Of a stretch of DNA of 64,000 nucleotides, positions 1-13,700 are shown in pieces. A program made the position numbers and the translations under genes. Numbering within the stretch: position 1 is the stretch's first letter; each line of letters opens with the position of its first letter. The DNA lies in the NCBI GenBank assembly GCA_019915015.1, contig JAHBBC010000010.1:1178001-1242000 (forward strand), written 5' to 3'. This DNA comes from Auriscalpium vulgare. Its lineage: Eukaryota > Basidiomycota > Agaricomycetes > Russulales > Auriscalpiaceae. The notes beneath the pieces are model-generated. The model was given only the letters and a program-made list of their open reading frames with translations. It was not told the DNA's origin and did no database searches.

Positions 1-1433
<1,433 letters not shown>

Positions 1434-1716
1434 GCGGTCGTTGTTTCTCTTCATTTGTTCATTATCCGCACTCAATACATTATCGTCATTATCATAAACT
1501 TCCAATGTTCCATGCAAGAGGATGGTATAATTACAAAAGTGCAGACTACTATCTGAATGCTACCGGTGAATTACAGTATGGCGTGAGCAGACGCTCTAGG
1601 AGCAGCCCGCGCAGGGATCGAAAGACACGTAGGAGGTCTAAGACATAGAGATGATCGATGAAGCATCTTATGCAGCAAAAACAAAACACACATTGAACAG
1701 CACACTGCGCACCATT

Positions 1717-3134
1717 TCAATAGCCCCGACGCTCCCGCTCTTTCTTGCGCCGACGCTTCTCCTCTTCTCTTCGTCTCTCCTCTTCCTCGGCGACCTGATC
1801 CTCCTTCCTCGCAAGACGCGCACTGAGCGAAGATCGTGTGAGCTGCAATTTCCATCAAGCCTGTGTCCCACGGACCTTTTGAGCTCTTCAGCCTCAAGAG
1901 AGCGGGCATCCGCCTCCATGTCCTCGTCGTCGCTGAACACGTCGCGCTGCACGTAGGCATCGCGGTTCTTCCCAAACATCTCCCATATCTCGGCGCTGTA
2001 ACTCGGCTGACTCGCCTTGCGCTTGCGAGGCGGTGGGCTCATCGATCCGTGTGATTCGTCATCAGACAGCGAAAGCGAGCGCGTGCGCTTCTTCAGCGGA
2101 GGTTTGGAGGAGCCAGAGCGAGAGGAGGCAAGCTTGTGCTGAGCAGGACGAGAAGCGGGCTTGGACTGCAACTTCGAGGCGGGTGGCGGGGGTGGTCGCG
2201 CCTTCGAAGTGGATGAAGCTCCTCCCTTGGCGAAAGCCGCACGAGAGATGGCCTGTCGCTTTGGAGATGGCAACATAGATGATTTGGAGGGCGCACTGGG
2301 TGTATTCGAGCGCGAGTCGGAAAGAGAGGCGGACCTGGACGACTCGGCCTTCTTCGCCGACGCGACGCGTTTGTCGTCCTTCGACTTTCCGAACCAATTG
2401 TGGAACTCCTTCGCCTCGTCGCCGTCGAGGACCTTGCCATCGCGCGCCTTCTCCCTATCGCGGACGATCTCGTCGATGGTGCGAGTGTCGCGCTTGACGA
2501 CATTGAGCTTTGTAAGGGTGTTCGGGATGGCGGCAAGGCGGGATCGCACGCTGCCAGCGGCGTCGGGTGGCGTGTGCGATGGGGGAGGGGTGGCCATGTC
2601 GAGAGCACCGCCGGGAAGGCGTCTTCCCGACTTTGAGTATCCGGAAGTGGGGCGACGGCCAGAGGCCAAACGGTACTCGTTCGCGATGCGGCGCTGGCGT
2701 TTCTCCTCGCGGGTGAGGGCAGTGCCCGGAGAGTCCGCGTCGTCGTCGTCGTCGTCAAGACCCTCGTGGAACCTGCGTCTGCGCAGCTCGTCCCGGGTGG
2801 AGGCGGAGGAGGAGGAGGGGTACGATTTGGACCTCTTGGGGCCATGCAGCATGGACTCGCGGTGGTCCTCCTCCCGACGCTTGGCCTCGAGCCGTCTTGC
2901 CTCCTGTGCACGTTGCAGAGCGGCGAGACGGTCCTTCTCGCGCTGCTCTGCCTGGAAGTGTTGTTCGCGGAGCTTCGCCTGGAGCTGGCGCTCCTTGCGG
3001 TCAGCCTCCTCCTGCTGCTTGATGCGCAGGGCCTCCTTGCGCTTGCGCTCGGCGAGGGCGGCCTGGACGGCGCGCTCTGACTCTTCTGTCTTGAGGTTGC
3101 TGTAGGCGATGAGCGCAGAAAAGCTGCTCGACAT
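1717..3134 (-). CDS. SPT2: SPT2 chromatin protein
   Basis: Histone H3-H4-binding chaperone acting on transcribed chromatin. The model is 454 residues in two exons; the intron is 1823-1875 (53 nt). Start ATG at 3132-3134 gives MSSSFSALIAYSNLK. The N-terminal half is a long charged coiled coil (ERKRKEALRIKQQEE), the middle has an Asp run (CGT/CGA repeat near 2745) and Ser/Pro-rich linkers, and the C-terminus carries the SPT2 domain: IWEMFGKNRDAYVQRDVF, SDDEDMEADARSLEAEE, then a very basic/acidic helix ending ERERRGY. The intron splits that helix; without splicing the frame runs into an unrelated tail. An upstream in-frame ATG at 3218 would add 28 residues that look like leader sequence. Head-to-head with RPC9. 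Confidence 0.88.
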
Positions 3135-3223
3135 TGTGAGGGAGGACAGTGGGAGGTCAATGGGGAGAGGGCAAGAGCGCGGCGGCGGCTTTTGTATGCG
3201 TGCGACCGAATGCGGCACAGCTC
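3135..3223. promoter_or_regulatory. Divergent SPT2/RPC9 promoter interval
   Basis: Only 89 bp separate the two start codons, so both genes must take their promoters from this interval or from each other's coding region. I see no clear TATA box. The call rests on geometry alone. Confidence 0.5.
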
Positions 3224-3936
3224 ATGGACGTCCTCAACCCCTGCGCAGCGCTGCTCTCCAACTTCGAGGTCCTCGCCCTCCTCCGCCAGCTCGAGTCCCA
3301 GCACCTCGCACGCTCCAAGTCCGCGTTTCGTGTCAAGAAGGAGGACGAGGCCGCAGGCGTCCCGCTGCCCGCCGCCGCCGACCAGCTCGACGCGGTCTCG
3401 GAGAACCTGCGCACCCTCGAGGTCGAGGTGCGCCCCGTCCACCAGCCCTCCTTCCCCGCTCATCTCATCCCCCGCAGGCCATCCAATACCTCGCAGCAGA
3501 GTACCAGCCGACTCGTCGCCAGACCTCCGCGGCCATCACACAGCTCGTCGAGGACCTCGCGCCCTTCGGCCTCAACAAGTCCGAGAAGCTCCAGATCACA
3601 AACCTCGCACCCACAGAGGCAGTCGAACTATATGTCGTATGTACCGCTACCCTTGGTGTCGTCTCCGGCTCACCCAAATTGTAGATCGTCGAGGAACTCG
3701 AGGACCGCCTCGGCCAACGCATGGAGGACGTCCTCTCCTCTGTGCGCTCGTCGCTCGTCGACCCTCCGCTCGACGATCCTGTCTCTGGCTCTGCGCCCGA
3801 CTTTTTAGACCAGACCGCAGACTACCTTGTCGACTCCGCGGCTCACCAGGAGTGGACTGGAGGGGAGGATGTCGAATTTGACGATGTAGGCGAAGGCGTC
3901 GGGGTTGAGGGTGATCTCGACGTAGAAGATGACTGA
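3224..3936 (+). CDS. RPC9: RNA polymerase III subunit RPC9 (Rpc17/CGRP-RCP type)
   Basis: Forms the Pol III stalk with Rpc25 and contacts TFIIIB during initiation. Three exons (3224-3427, 3478-3636, 3685-3936) separated by introns of 50 and 48 nt give 204 residues. The start MDVLNPCAALLSNFEVLALL matches the conserved 'LLSNxEVLxLL' opening of the family. Exon 2 carries YLAAEYQPTRRQ and DLAPFGLNKSEKLQ followed by NLAPTEAVELYV; exon 3 starts IVEELEDRLG. This is the Rpb4/RPC9 HRDC-like fold in its normal order. The tail is acidic (VEGDLDVEDD), common in fungal orthologs. Convergent with the MFS gene, 163 bp apart. Confidence 0.93.
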
Positions 3937-4099
3937 GAACGCTAGAATGGCGGTGAGCAGCCTTTCCACCATTCCCGGGGCATGTGCCCGCACTCGACCT
4001 TGCAGTGATCCACCCAGGTATCATTGAATAGACTACCGTGTCTACAGCCATGTCGTAGCGACGTGCTCGTAATCGTAATGTCATGACGGCCCCCCGCTT

Positions 4100-5902
4100 T
4101 TATTTTCCTGCTTGGTTGTGCCAAACCTGACGCGGCAGTGTGTAAGCCAGACCGGCAGACGCCACCGCGATCGCGAGCAACACGATATAAACAAGTCTCC
4201 CTCCGAGATAATTGTGCTGGATGGACAGGGAGTACAGCGAATTGGCGGCTGCAGGCCCGACGGCGCGCATGACGGACACCATCAGCTGCGCCAGGCCGTT
4301 CGTCGCACCCAAAGATGCCCTGTTCGGAGACGCCGCAGAGAGATAGATGAAGATGCACCCTGTCAAGACGATGTAATCATACACTGAACGAGACGCAGAT
4401 TATCACCACGTACCATAGCACAAGCTCAAGCCCAGCGAGCAGACGATCTGCAGCGCAACCAAAACCCACACGGCCATGCCTACGCCTCCGTCTTTCGCGA
4501 GCGTGCTCATGGCCGGGAAGAACATGAAGACAGGTATCGCCGACATCATGCCTGCGATGAAGACGTTGCGCGTCCCCCATCGATCGTGAATGCGGGCAAA
4601 GAATAACACCTGGAAGAACCCATTCAGAATCCCGAAGGCCGAAAGGATCCTGCCGATGATGGGCGGGGCGAGGCCAAGGCCACCAAGCTCGATTGGCGTC
4701 GCAAAGAACAGCGGCTGAACAGCGCGGTACGCGATGTCGACCAGCGAAAGCGACGCATAATTGGCAGCCGCGATGAGGACGCGCGGGATGAGGAGAGCCC
4801 GCAGAGGATAAGGCTGCTCGCTGGCGTCGATGGTGCGGGAGCTTGAGCGGCTCGATGCGGGCGTTTCTGCGTAGTCCTTTGTTCCTGGCTTGGAGAAGAA
4901 GCTGCGGAGCGACATTGCTGAGGGCACAGTCTGGAAAGACCACCAGAACATCAGCCGACCGCACCGACGCGAGTTGACCGGCTACAGCGGGAGAAGCAAG
5001 CACGCACCTCCTTCAGGAAGAAAAGGGTGACAAGCCAGGCAATGGCGGAGAAAGTAGCAGGAACGGCGCAGGCGAGGAAGTAAGGGTACTTCCTCATAAA
5101 CTCGGAGTCTCCAAACGTCTCAGGGAATCGTTCTGCTGGGCGGGCTAATGTTCCGCCGATGATGGGACTAGGCCAGCATTGAGCAGACCGCAGTAAACAA
5201 GACACAGGGACTCACCCAATCGTCCCACCGGTGGCCCATGCGATGGGCATGTAGGCATACACTTGTGCAAGATTAGTAGAGTCTGTGATCTCTGCAATCA
5301 TGCTTTTCAACACGCCGATGTTCCCGTTCAAAGCCCCGTTAAGGCTGCGACTGCAGGTACTTGGTGAGCGGGCGGCGGGAGGTAGATACAGCGGACCATG
5401 ACGAACCTGAAGACCGCTCCCCAGTAGGTTGTAGAGAGCCCAAATAGATACATAGAGAGGGACAACCCGCAGAGGCCGGTTAAAATTACTGGCTTGCGAC
5501 CGACAGTGTCTGATATTCGACTCCAGTGAAGGACGGTCATGGCCTGTGTTGCGAAAAAAATAGATTGCTGTGGGGCATGTTACACCAGCAACATATTGCG
5601 GAGAAGAGGGGCGACATACCATGAGACCAACGTAGTATCCAACGCGACCTTCGTCTCCGTGTGTGATGCCTACTTTCCGCACGAACTACGCGCACCGATA
5701 AGACGGATGGCTGGGGATTGTAAAGGCGACGTACCTCAGGTGCGAACGGATATACCACCTGGGAGGTAAGGGGCTCTGCGAGCTGGAGGATGAGCAGGAT
5801 GGAGACTTGGGCCCACGGGACGGGGGTAGGCTTCTTGTGCACGGGGGGTGCAGCCAAGAGAGGCGTCTCCTCGTCGACATCTCGCGAGTGAGAAGCGATC
5901 AT
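4100..5902 (-). CDS. Major facilitator superfamily transporter, ZIFL/DHA1-like
   Basis: Integral membrane transporter, substrate unknown. Exons join as: MIASHSRDVDEETPLL start (ATG 5900-5902), TM1 segment WAQVSILLILQLAEPL, then GYYVGLM, the MFS loop-2/3 signature WSRISDTVGRKPVILTG, a GNIGVLKSMIAEITD segment, PIIGGTLARP (motif C region), YPYFLACAVPATFSA and a C-terminal half with LGATNGLAQLMVS. This arrangement fits 12-TM MFS proteins of the zinc-induced-facilitator-like/DHA1 group; the Asp/Glu-rich dileucine N-terminus (DVDEETPLL) is typical of vacuolar or endosomal members. About six introns of roughly 50 nt; the last one is best read as 54 nt so that LCYG joins CIFIYLSAASPNR. Stop at 4100-4102. 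The substrate cannot be read from the sequence. Confidence 0.85.
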
Positions 5903-6273
5903 GACAAGAAAATAACAAAAGGAAAAGAGGCGGGGGGGAAGAGAAAAAGGCGGGGAGACCGACAAGAGGCGCGATACTAATAGGATTTGACGTCGGGCGG
6001 ATGGGCCGAAGTCGAAGGACTCGGTGCGAGTCATGCGTGCGCCTTACCTAAAAGCCGGCTTCATGTTTACGACCTTCCCAAAGGACTTACAGCCCTCTCA
6101 TCGGCATTCCAAGGGCATTGCGGAATGTTTTGGTAGCTGCGGCGTACTGATACGTGGTGGTAGGAGTCGTGCAACCCGGGAGCGCTCAGCGAAGGCATTC
6201 AGCAGGATCACGTGCGACTCCATTCCCACTTTATATTTAATTCCGTTCACTCCACCGCCTGCATTATAGCGAC

Positions 6274-6656
6274 CATGGCACATCGACCGTCAGCGTTCCC
6301 AAAACCGCGCACTTCTCGCGGCCCCCTCGCTCTGGCAACGCTCTGGTGGGACGAGCACGGCGAGCTCGCCAAGCTGCACCGCATGTGCATGAACCGCACC
6401 GCGTCGACTTTCTGCGCGTGTGCTGTCGGGACCAGGTCAGGACTAGACGTGGACGTCGGCTGCGGCCGCGCAATTGTTACGAAGGGGTGTGCACTGTGCT
6501 TGCGGCTCTACGGTGGGTTGGTAAGTAGACTCCGATAGAGCTTGACAAGGTTGAGCGCGCATCGATCAACTCAAGCATTGAGTCAACCATCTTGTTCAGA
6601 GCGAGCCAATATGGGCATCGATATCTCCCTCCTGCACTTGGTCGCCTCCCAACTAG
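6274..6656 (+). CDS. Possible short two-exon gene, unrecognised
   Basis: An ATG at 6274 opens an 83-codon frame (MAHRPSAFPKPRTSRG..., several Cys) that reaches a strong GTAAGT donor at about 6523. A CAG acceptor at about 6600 restores a frame that stops at 6654-6656. An AT-rich TTTATATTTA about 45 bp upstream of the ATG could serve as a TATA element. I recognise no domain, and the length and splice pattern could arise by chance. It could equally be non-coding transcript or nothing. Confidence 0.25.
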
Positions 6657-7110
6657 TATGCTGACGACATTAATGACCAGCCTGGCTACCTATATCAGCC
6701 TATATCTCGCGTACGCCGCTTGCCCATCTGATTCTCATCATCCTCTTCGCCGAAGACCTTCTGCGTCGCGCCCATAACACATCCCTACGCGAGATACGTC
6801 AGCCTGTCGGCTGGTAGACGCGAGAGGTCCGCGGATGGTGTACCTCCCCGGCCCTGCCGTGGAAGGGCGAATGGGCGCGGGCGCTCATGCTGCAGGCACT
6901 CCTCTCTCTCCTGCAGAAACGAACTACTTACGTATCTGTTATGGGTGAGGCCGGTGAGGAAAGCCAGCTCCTTGTTCGTGATATGAATTCACAGGCGGGT
7001 CGTTATAGGCTAGTGCGGACCAGCGAGTGGCGACTGTAATCCCTTAATTCGTTGCTCAACCTTGTACAGAGCTCGCGAGGCAAATCCGAGTGGTCGCTAA
7101 ATCGCTGGCG
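6657..7110. other. Intergenic, nothing recognised
   Basis: Region between the possible short gene and the 3' end of NOM1. Only short frames without recognisable motifs; presumably contains the NOM1 3' UTR. Confidence 0.4.
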
Positions 7111-10053
7111 CTATGGTGTAGGTATGCCTGTCCGTAAAGTCTCGACGGCGACACCACTCGCCCACGCCATGAACACGGTTTCCGGATCCTCTGGAGCTGT
7201 AAATTTGAACGTGCGCGAAAGGAAGTACGCTAGCCCCGCGGCTAGCGTCTCTATGCGCGTAGCCTTAATGAAGATCTCCTCCAGTCCGGTCTTCTTCCTC
7301 GCGGAAACCAGATTTTTTGTATCGACGCTAAGCACTGTCGCCGACGATTGGCTGTTGAGGAAGAGGTGTCGATGGAACTCGGTCATGAACTTCTGTGTCT
7401 GAGTTTTGAGACTCGTGAAGTCGATGGGCTGAGTGAGATGCGAACGTGAGCTGGACGCCATGAGCGGACAATGACCATCGGCGCACCTTGTAGATCGCGA
7501 GAGTCACGCAGTCCTTCGCGACCCACCATGCGTATGCCTTCGCCACGTTGCGCAGTCGAGTCGGCGAGACGGTTTGCACGCCAAAACCCGTATCGTCATC
7601 CTTTCGCGACTTGATGATCTCCGCGCCTCCAACATTTGTTTCCCCGAGATCACGTAGGAAGTCCCAGAGGCAAAATTGGAGTGTAACCTTGTATGCGTGC
7701 GACATTTGGCAAAGCCGCTGGCACACGAAAGCGTAGTATGGATTGTAGGTTTTCTCCTGCATACAACGGAGCGTCAGAAGGGAAGTTGTTGATGGGGAGG
7801 TATTGAAGTTCACGTTTCCGCAGCAGTGCAGTATGACACGCACAACCTCCCTTTGCTGGACTTCCGTGAGACTCAACTGCGCGAGGCGCTCACAAGCATC
7901 AACAAAATCCTGCACAAGGGTGAGCATGTCAGTCGCACAGTGACATTATCTCGGATGGCGCACATCACTGCTCATGAGAACGACAAAGATGTTGCGCCTG
8001 ATGTCGGTGTTCATACCCTGCTTCTTAGCGAGCTTGAGCAGAGCATTCTCTACGGCATCGTCTGCGGAGGGTGCAGTTGGCGTAGCCTGACGATGGACGA
8101 GAGGGTCTCCGCCCCAAGCTGCGCCGACAAGCCACCACTTTCCTCTGCTCTCAGCGGAGTGAAGGTCGGCAAGGCTCACACGTAAGGGCTCGTTGGACGG
8201 GACTGAAGTGGCCAGGATGAGACACCGCACAGGTAATAGGTCCCAGATGTGCCTCATGACGTCTCTTGGCGAGTCCAGATAAAAACTTCTTCATCCGCTC
8301 AACAGCATCCCCACCGGCATGCTGAGTAGCCGACCGCTTGACTTTGTTGTTTTTGAGGTTAATCAGTGTCTCGATCATGAACTGTGTCCGCGAGCTGCGG
8401 ATGATGAGTTTTCGAATGGATTCCGCATGGTGGTAGAACACGGCACCTCGACGCTTCTTGACTACAAGAAGTTTTGTTTTGAACAATCTGGACGACATCC
8501 TTCAATGCAGAAGGATCATCTTGACGAAGTTGTCTGTGATCAATCAGCAAGCGCAACACCGTACATTCACTCATGTACACTTACTTCGCAAGAGCTTCAG
8601 AAGCAACTCGACAGAGAACTCTGTTAGCTCTTTGTCGAGCAAGCTCCGAATAATGTCATAGATGAGGATGCATGAGATAACTTGGAAATTATAGAGCTCG
8701 GAGAGAAGAACGACCAAGTTCGAGCACTCTTTTCCTTGGGTCTCGTCTTCGCGCAGTGTTGCACCCTCCGCGTTCTCGAAAGAGCTATAATGGCGTTCAT
8801 ATGTCGATACAACATTCTGAATGAAGTACGCAGCTTAAAGATCATATCGTTAGAAGGTACCGCGGAAGAAGAAAACCCAAACATACCGAATTCAACGCCC
8901 ACGATTTTTTGTAGACTTGAGATGAACGCGGCATGAAGGACAACATAAGAGTCGGGTAAGTTTGAGTGGGTAGATATGATATCGATGATGAGGGAGCTAA
9001 TTGACGAAGTGACATCTGGACGGTGATAAGTGAGATATTGACGACGGTCTGGACAAAATATACTGACCATGGCGACGGTTTTGTCTGTACAGCTCCTCGA
9101 TGTCAGACATGATGCCAGTTATGTTCTGTTCACTCAACCTGTGGAAGCTCTAAATGGAGCGACCTCTCATGAAACGTGACAAGACGCACCGATTGAGAAG
9201 GCCCTTCAGCTGTCTCGATAGCTTGGCCAGCTTTTCTGAGTCTTCGTCGCTAGGAACCGTGACATCCCTGAGATGTGGGGGAACATATCGGGTAGCTGAA
9301 ATATACTGTAAGAGATCCTTTCCTGAGAATGAAGGCACAGCAATGCGTACCTGGCATAGCAATGGAAACAGGTCCCACATCCGCTGTATGACTCTCCTGT
9401 GGGGGTTTATCAGTCAGGCCGCCACTATCACTGTACTCAGAGTCAGACGACTGAGCATCAAGTGGAGGAGCCTGCGCCTGATATGAGTCGAGCACTCAAA
9501 CGGACCACAAGTGTACTCGCCGTCTGCAAGTACAGACTTTCCATTGTATCAAGACCCTGCAATAGATCTGACAAAAGCATCAATTACGAATCTGCAGGAA
9601 GGATGAATTACAGCGCACCTCCGAGGCCGTCTTCATCGAATTCTTTGCCTGTCTTTGAGCCAGATCGAAGGAGTCCCTCTAGATGCGCAATGTATTTGTC
9701 TTCGATGTCGTCTTGCCGGGTATGAGGTATTGTCGGCGCCGGATACCGATGGGAGACCTGTGCGGTCTTGCCGTTCTCAGTTTTCTCTGCGCGCAGGATG
9801 GAGGCAGCGCGAAGACGCACATAAGTAGTATTCTCTTTCTTCTTCTTCTTTCTCTTGGAAGAACTGGCAAAATCATGCCAGCTGCCGATGAGTTGCTCTC
9901 GGTTCTCTGACACCGATGTCAGCACCGTATTGGCACTAATGCGCGAAAGCAAGCACATGCACCTTCCCAGTTATTGTCCTCGACCTTTCGATTTTGTGCT
10001 GTGAACTCCTGGTCTTTCTTGCGGGCCTTGAAGACCTCGTTGGCCGGGCTCAT
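7111..10053 (-). CDS. NOM1: NOM1/Sgd1 nucleolar MIF4G-MA3 protein
   Basis: Nucleolar factor for 18S rRNA maturation and 40S assembly. Multi-exon on the minus strand. Chosen start ATG at 10051-10053 (MSPANEVFKARKKDQEF), followed by a Lys-rich segment (SSSKRKKKKKENTTY), an acidic linker (DDIEDKYIAHLEGLL) and ATRYVPPHLRD, the conserved entry to the MIF4G domain (about 9,330 down to 8,160; RQLKGLLNR, DSYVVLHAAFISSLQK, SKTELTE-like helices, RTQFMIETLINLKNNK). The MA3 domain follows (about 8,060-7,330), with EVQQREVVRVILHCC, YNPYYAFVCQRLCQMSHAYK and LRNVAKAYAWWVAKD. Stop at 7111-7113. The exon junction around 9490-9560 is not resolved. The start lies 37 bp from the end of a duplicated DBP5 promoter fragment, so promoter and 5' UTR are probably acquired sequence. 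Confidence 0.85.
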
Positions 10054-10089
10054 CTTAGTCGTTGAAACGATGTAGTTGCCGGCCGGGCC

Positions 10090-10477
10090 GCGGCGCGCGA
10101 GCACAGCGAGCGCCAAAACACGGGTAAACAACTTCACAGGCTTGGATATTCACAATTGACCTTTCAATTACAACCACTTCCCAACCCACGACATGGAGAC
10201 AGATACAGACGGGTGCTCAACCGGGCACCCAGGTCCTTCGCACCCATCCCTGAAATCCTCGCCCCGTTCACTGAGCGCGGTGTGCAGGCGCCACCCGGGC
10301 CAGCAGCACTGGCCGCCCAGTGCAGAAAAGCCACTGGCTAAGCCGGCCGCTGGTACGCCTTGCTCGCACCTTCAGACGTCCTGACGTTTACCGTTACGCG
10401 TAGCAGTGGCGAGGAGAACGATCTCTTCCAAGTCGACCTTTGAGGTTACCGTGAGTAGCATGCGACCCTGTCTTCTG
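10090..10477 (+). pseudogene. Truncated copy of the DBP5 5' end plus its divergent promoter
   Basis: Read on the plus strand, this segment matches the reverse complement of 33281-33654 almost collinearly with small indels. It contains the divergent-promoter sequence (AGCGAGCGCCAAAACACGGG in both), the DBP5 start ATG at 10193 (METDTDGCSTG versus [11 protein letters not shown]), intron 1, exon 2 (GPAA...EKP), intron 2, exon 3 (EENDLF/STFEVT) and the exon-3 donor GTGAGTAGCATGCG, after which similarity stops. The helicase body is absent. Changes at the intron 1 donor and a shortened exon 3 break the frame, so it cannot encode the DBP5 N-terminus. It is a fragment of DBP5, not an independent gene. 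It sits where NOM1 now uses the position POB3 occupies at the parent locus. Confidence 0.88.
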
Positions 10478-10722
10478 CTAGTGGACGCTCCATGTCGTAC
10501 AGAAGAGCGTTCCGTTCTTTCGCCGGTGGACTGTAACTTATGACCTATTTGTTGTATCGATCGTTCAGGGCCGTCGCGCTCGTGTTTCTGAGCCTGATGG
10601 GCGTAATGAGTATGCAGAAGAAATAACATCACTGAAATTGTGAATACAGGGTATCGTGACATGTCCGTCAATTCCCATGAGGTTTCCAGAATAAGTACGC
10701 CCAGATTCGGCCCGCGGAGCAC

Positions 10723-13700
10723 CTACGCGTGCCGTTTTTGCGCCGCGCGGCGGTCCGCGTCGCGGCACTTGCGACCCGCAATGTCGATGTCCGCCATCCA
10801 CAGGTGGCATTCGCGCGCAGAGGATGCGCGCAGCGCGATTTTATCCCCGCCGCGCGGGTACGCGACCGACAACTGGAAAGCAAGGTCGTCTTTGATGCGG
10901 AGTCAGCGTGTATGCGTACAGGCGACGGGCGGGGACGTACCTCGGCCACCGGGCACGTCGGCGACGCGAATTTCGGAGAGCGGGATCGGCTGCGAAAGGA
11001 CAGTTCAAGATCAAGATGCGAGCTGGTACAGGGCGCGGTTACTAACCATCCGGTACAGCGTCTTAGCCTGCTCGTCCGTGAGCACAAAGATATCGTTGCA
11101 CAGAAAGGCGCGTAGCTTGCGCCCGCTCTTCGCCTTGGACAGCAGGCCCTCCTTCAACAGTTTCCTGTCGCCCTGGCTGCGCGTAGGCGCCGTCAAGTCC
11201 AAGCGCCTGACGCGCCACCAATTAGCGCCTAGCTACACACATCCGAGACGCTGCACTCACCCTTGCCCGATCCACAAATTCTGTGAGAGCACCCTGAGCC
11301 GTGCGATGCCTTCCTGATCGCGAATGCTTTCATTGATGGTGCCCAGTGTCTTCTCCGCGGTGCGCAGAGCACGCTCGGTCTGCGCACGATCCTGATCTGG
11401 CTCAGTGTAGTGTAAGATCTGCTTGATCAGGAGCGGGTAGCGCGTGATACGTTGCACTGGGGTCGGATTAGGCTATGAGCGTCGCAGTGCATGGAGCATG
11501 GCGTACTGGGGACAAGAAGGTAGCTGGACAGGTCGAGGCTCCGCACGACGGGGTCTTCGCGGAGTTTCTGGGCATAAAGGCTCAGCATACAGTGGAGAAA
11601 TTTTGCTGGGCGAGGACAGACCTGAAGGTGACTTGCGAGCTCCGGTTTTTGGTCTCGAAGCGTCTGAAGTACCTTGATCGCTGGCCCTTGGTTGACGCAG
11701 TACTCCTATGAATACGAAGTATTCTCAATTTCAATCGAATATCGACGGTGAGAAGTACGCGCCCCGTAGACTCTCATGTTGATCATGTGCTTGTCCAGGA
11801 TATCACCAATCTGATCAATGTACAGTCGACAGCTTCGTTGTCGTTCTTCTAGAGAGCTAAGGAATGTCTGAAGAAACAAAATCAGCTGTGTTACGCGCAG
11901 GAGGATGCCAGATTGAACCAACTGTATTCGTCAATAGAAGGTCTTCAACATTGGCGAAGATGACCGTGATCGCTTTCGGCTCCAATAGGTTCATCATGCT
12001 GCTATAGAATATCTGGAAAGCATCCTATCAGCCTGAATTGACTTCGCTTACGACAAGCAGTACGCACCTCCACGATCAACTGCAGATCTCGCACATACGC
12101 AGCCTCAGTAGCAATGAGCTCGAAGATAGCCTAGCCCAGCCCCTTGAGTCAGTCAGTCCCAGGCTAGATCTTTGAAACGACCCACCTCTTGTCGCTTTCG
12201 CTCACGCTCCGGGAGTCCTTCCAGGGCGGTCTTGTCGACCAGGCTGGCCCACGACTGCAGGCCAGTTAACATTCAAATATACCCATACACATGTTGCGAG
12301 CACTCACCGATCCAAACGCAGGGCTGTTCTCCCTTATGGGTGTACCATCCAGGCTCACCCCACCACTTGAGGACGTATGCAAGATCGGTGCAGATATTGT
12401 CGGCATTGTGCGCGGCCCGTCTTGCGTCGGCGTGCGGCTGCGCCCCAAGAAGTGCAGCAGCCCCGAATAGGAGGACTTCTCGCTGCCAGAGTCGCGCGGC
12501 GGGAGGCTGAGCGCGGACGACGAGAACGAGATCGCACTGGACGGTGATGGCGGAACAGGGCTCGTGTCGACAGATGCGACGGACATGCGGTTCGCGGTGG
12601 CGGACGACTGCTTGAAGGCCTCGTAGCGCTCGAAGGCATCGTCTAGGTGCGTGACGTCCTCGTGCACAGGCTGGGGCAGGTCTTTCTCGGGTGGCGGCGG
12701 CGCAGGCGGGTCTGAGACATGTGCAGTCGTCGGGCGCTCGCGCGGGGCGGCGGGCGGCGGGCGGTGTCGCTTCACGGTTGACTTCCGCCTCGCAGGCCGG
12801 GGCGGCGGCCGGCGTGTCGCGTCTTGTTTCACAACCAGCCCGGCCGCTTCTAAGACCATTTGTCGCTCCATCGCCCGCGTCTCTCGCTCGAGTTTGCGCT
12901 CCTCCTCGGTCTGCTCAACGTCCGATTCTTCAGAGTCGGAATCTGAAAAGGAATGGTACTCGGAGTCAGTCGTATCCTCATCGTCGCCTTCGTCCCCAGC
13001 TAGGCTCTGGGACGAAGTATTGGTGCTAGACTGTCGATCGAGTTCCGCGGTTGCCTCAACGAGATTGCTGCGCCCTGGCGGAGCTTCCACGACAGGCGAA
13101 GCGGGTGCAGTGACTAAAGGCGACTGTGAGTCTGACTTCGTTCCCTCGGACGACGGCACGCTTGCTGATCCGTTCGAGGCGCCATCTAATGTGCATTGAT
13201 TCGAAGCAAACCAATTGTTCATATTCGAGGTATACATGTAAAAGAAAAAAGGAGTATTTTAGCCTGCCAGCCAAAAGATATGTAAACGAGGACTCAAGAA
13301 CATGTGGGATTCAACTAACCCTCAACAACTTCGAGATAGGCGGCGGGCACGATGAAAATCACGCCGCCCTGCTCTGCCTTCCACCAGTCCGGCTCGGACC
13401 TGTCGACAATGGAGAGCGTGTCGCCTTCGGCGAATGGCAGTTCATCGGCATTGCCGCCGGTGTATGCGTAAAGTGCCCGCGCTTTGACTGAAAGAAACAT
13501 GTTAATGCATGAATTTGGGATCAAGGAGGCACGCACAGATCTCCAAACGCTCGACATAAGTCTTCGGGAAGAAGCCCGACTTGCCGTCTCGCACGACAGT
13601 ACCATGCCACCAGTCGCCACCTGTCTTTGACGGGTGCGCGGTGAGAACAAGGTTCTCAGCGAAGGCTGCAAACATTTCAATCAGAAAAGACGGATGCAGC

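Noticed and set aside
2745..2760. Trinucleotide runs (also near 60018 and 62355) as independent microsatellites of interest
   Set aside because: All encode in-frame Asp tracts of SPT2, the forkhead factor and the acidic protein; ordinary for acidic disordered regions.
2161..3105. 314-codon plus-strand frame opposite SPT2
   Set aside because: Ser/Arg-rich antisense shadow of the SPT2 coiled coil; SPT2 has the recognisable domain.
10156..10384. Independent small genes in the plus-strand frames at 10.2 kb
   Set aside because: They are read-through of introns and exons in the truncated DBP5 copy.
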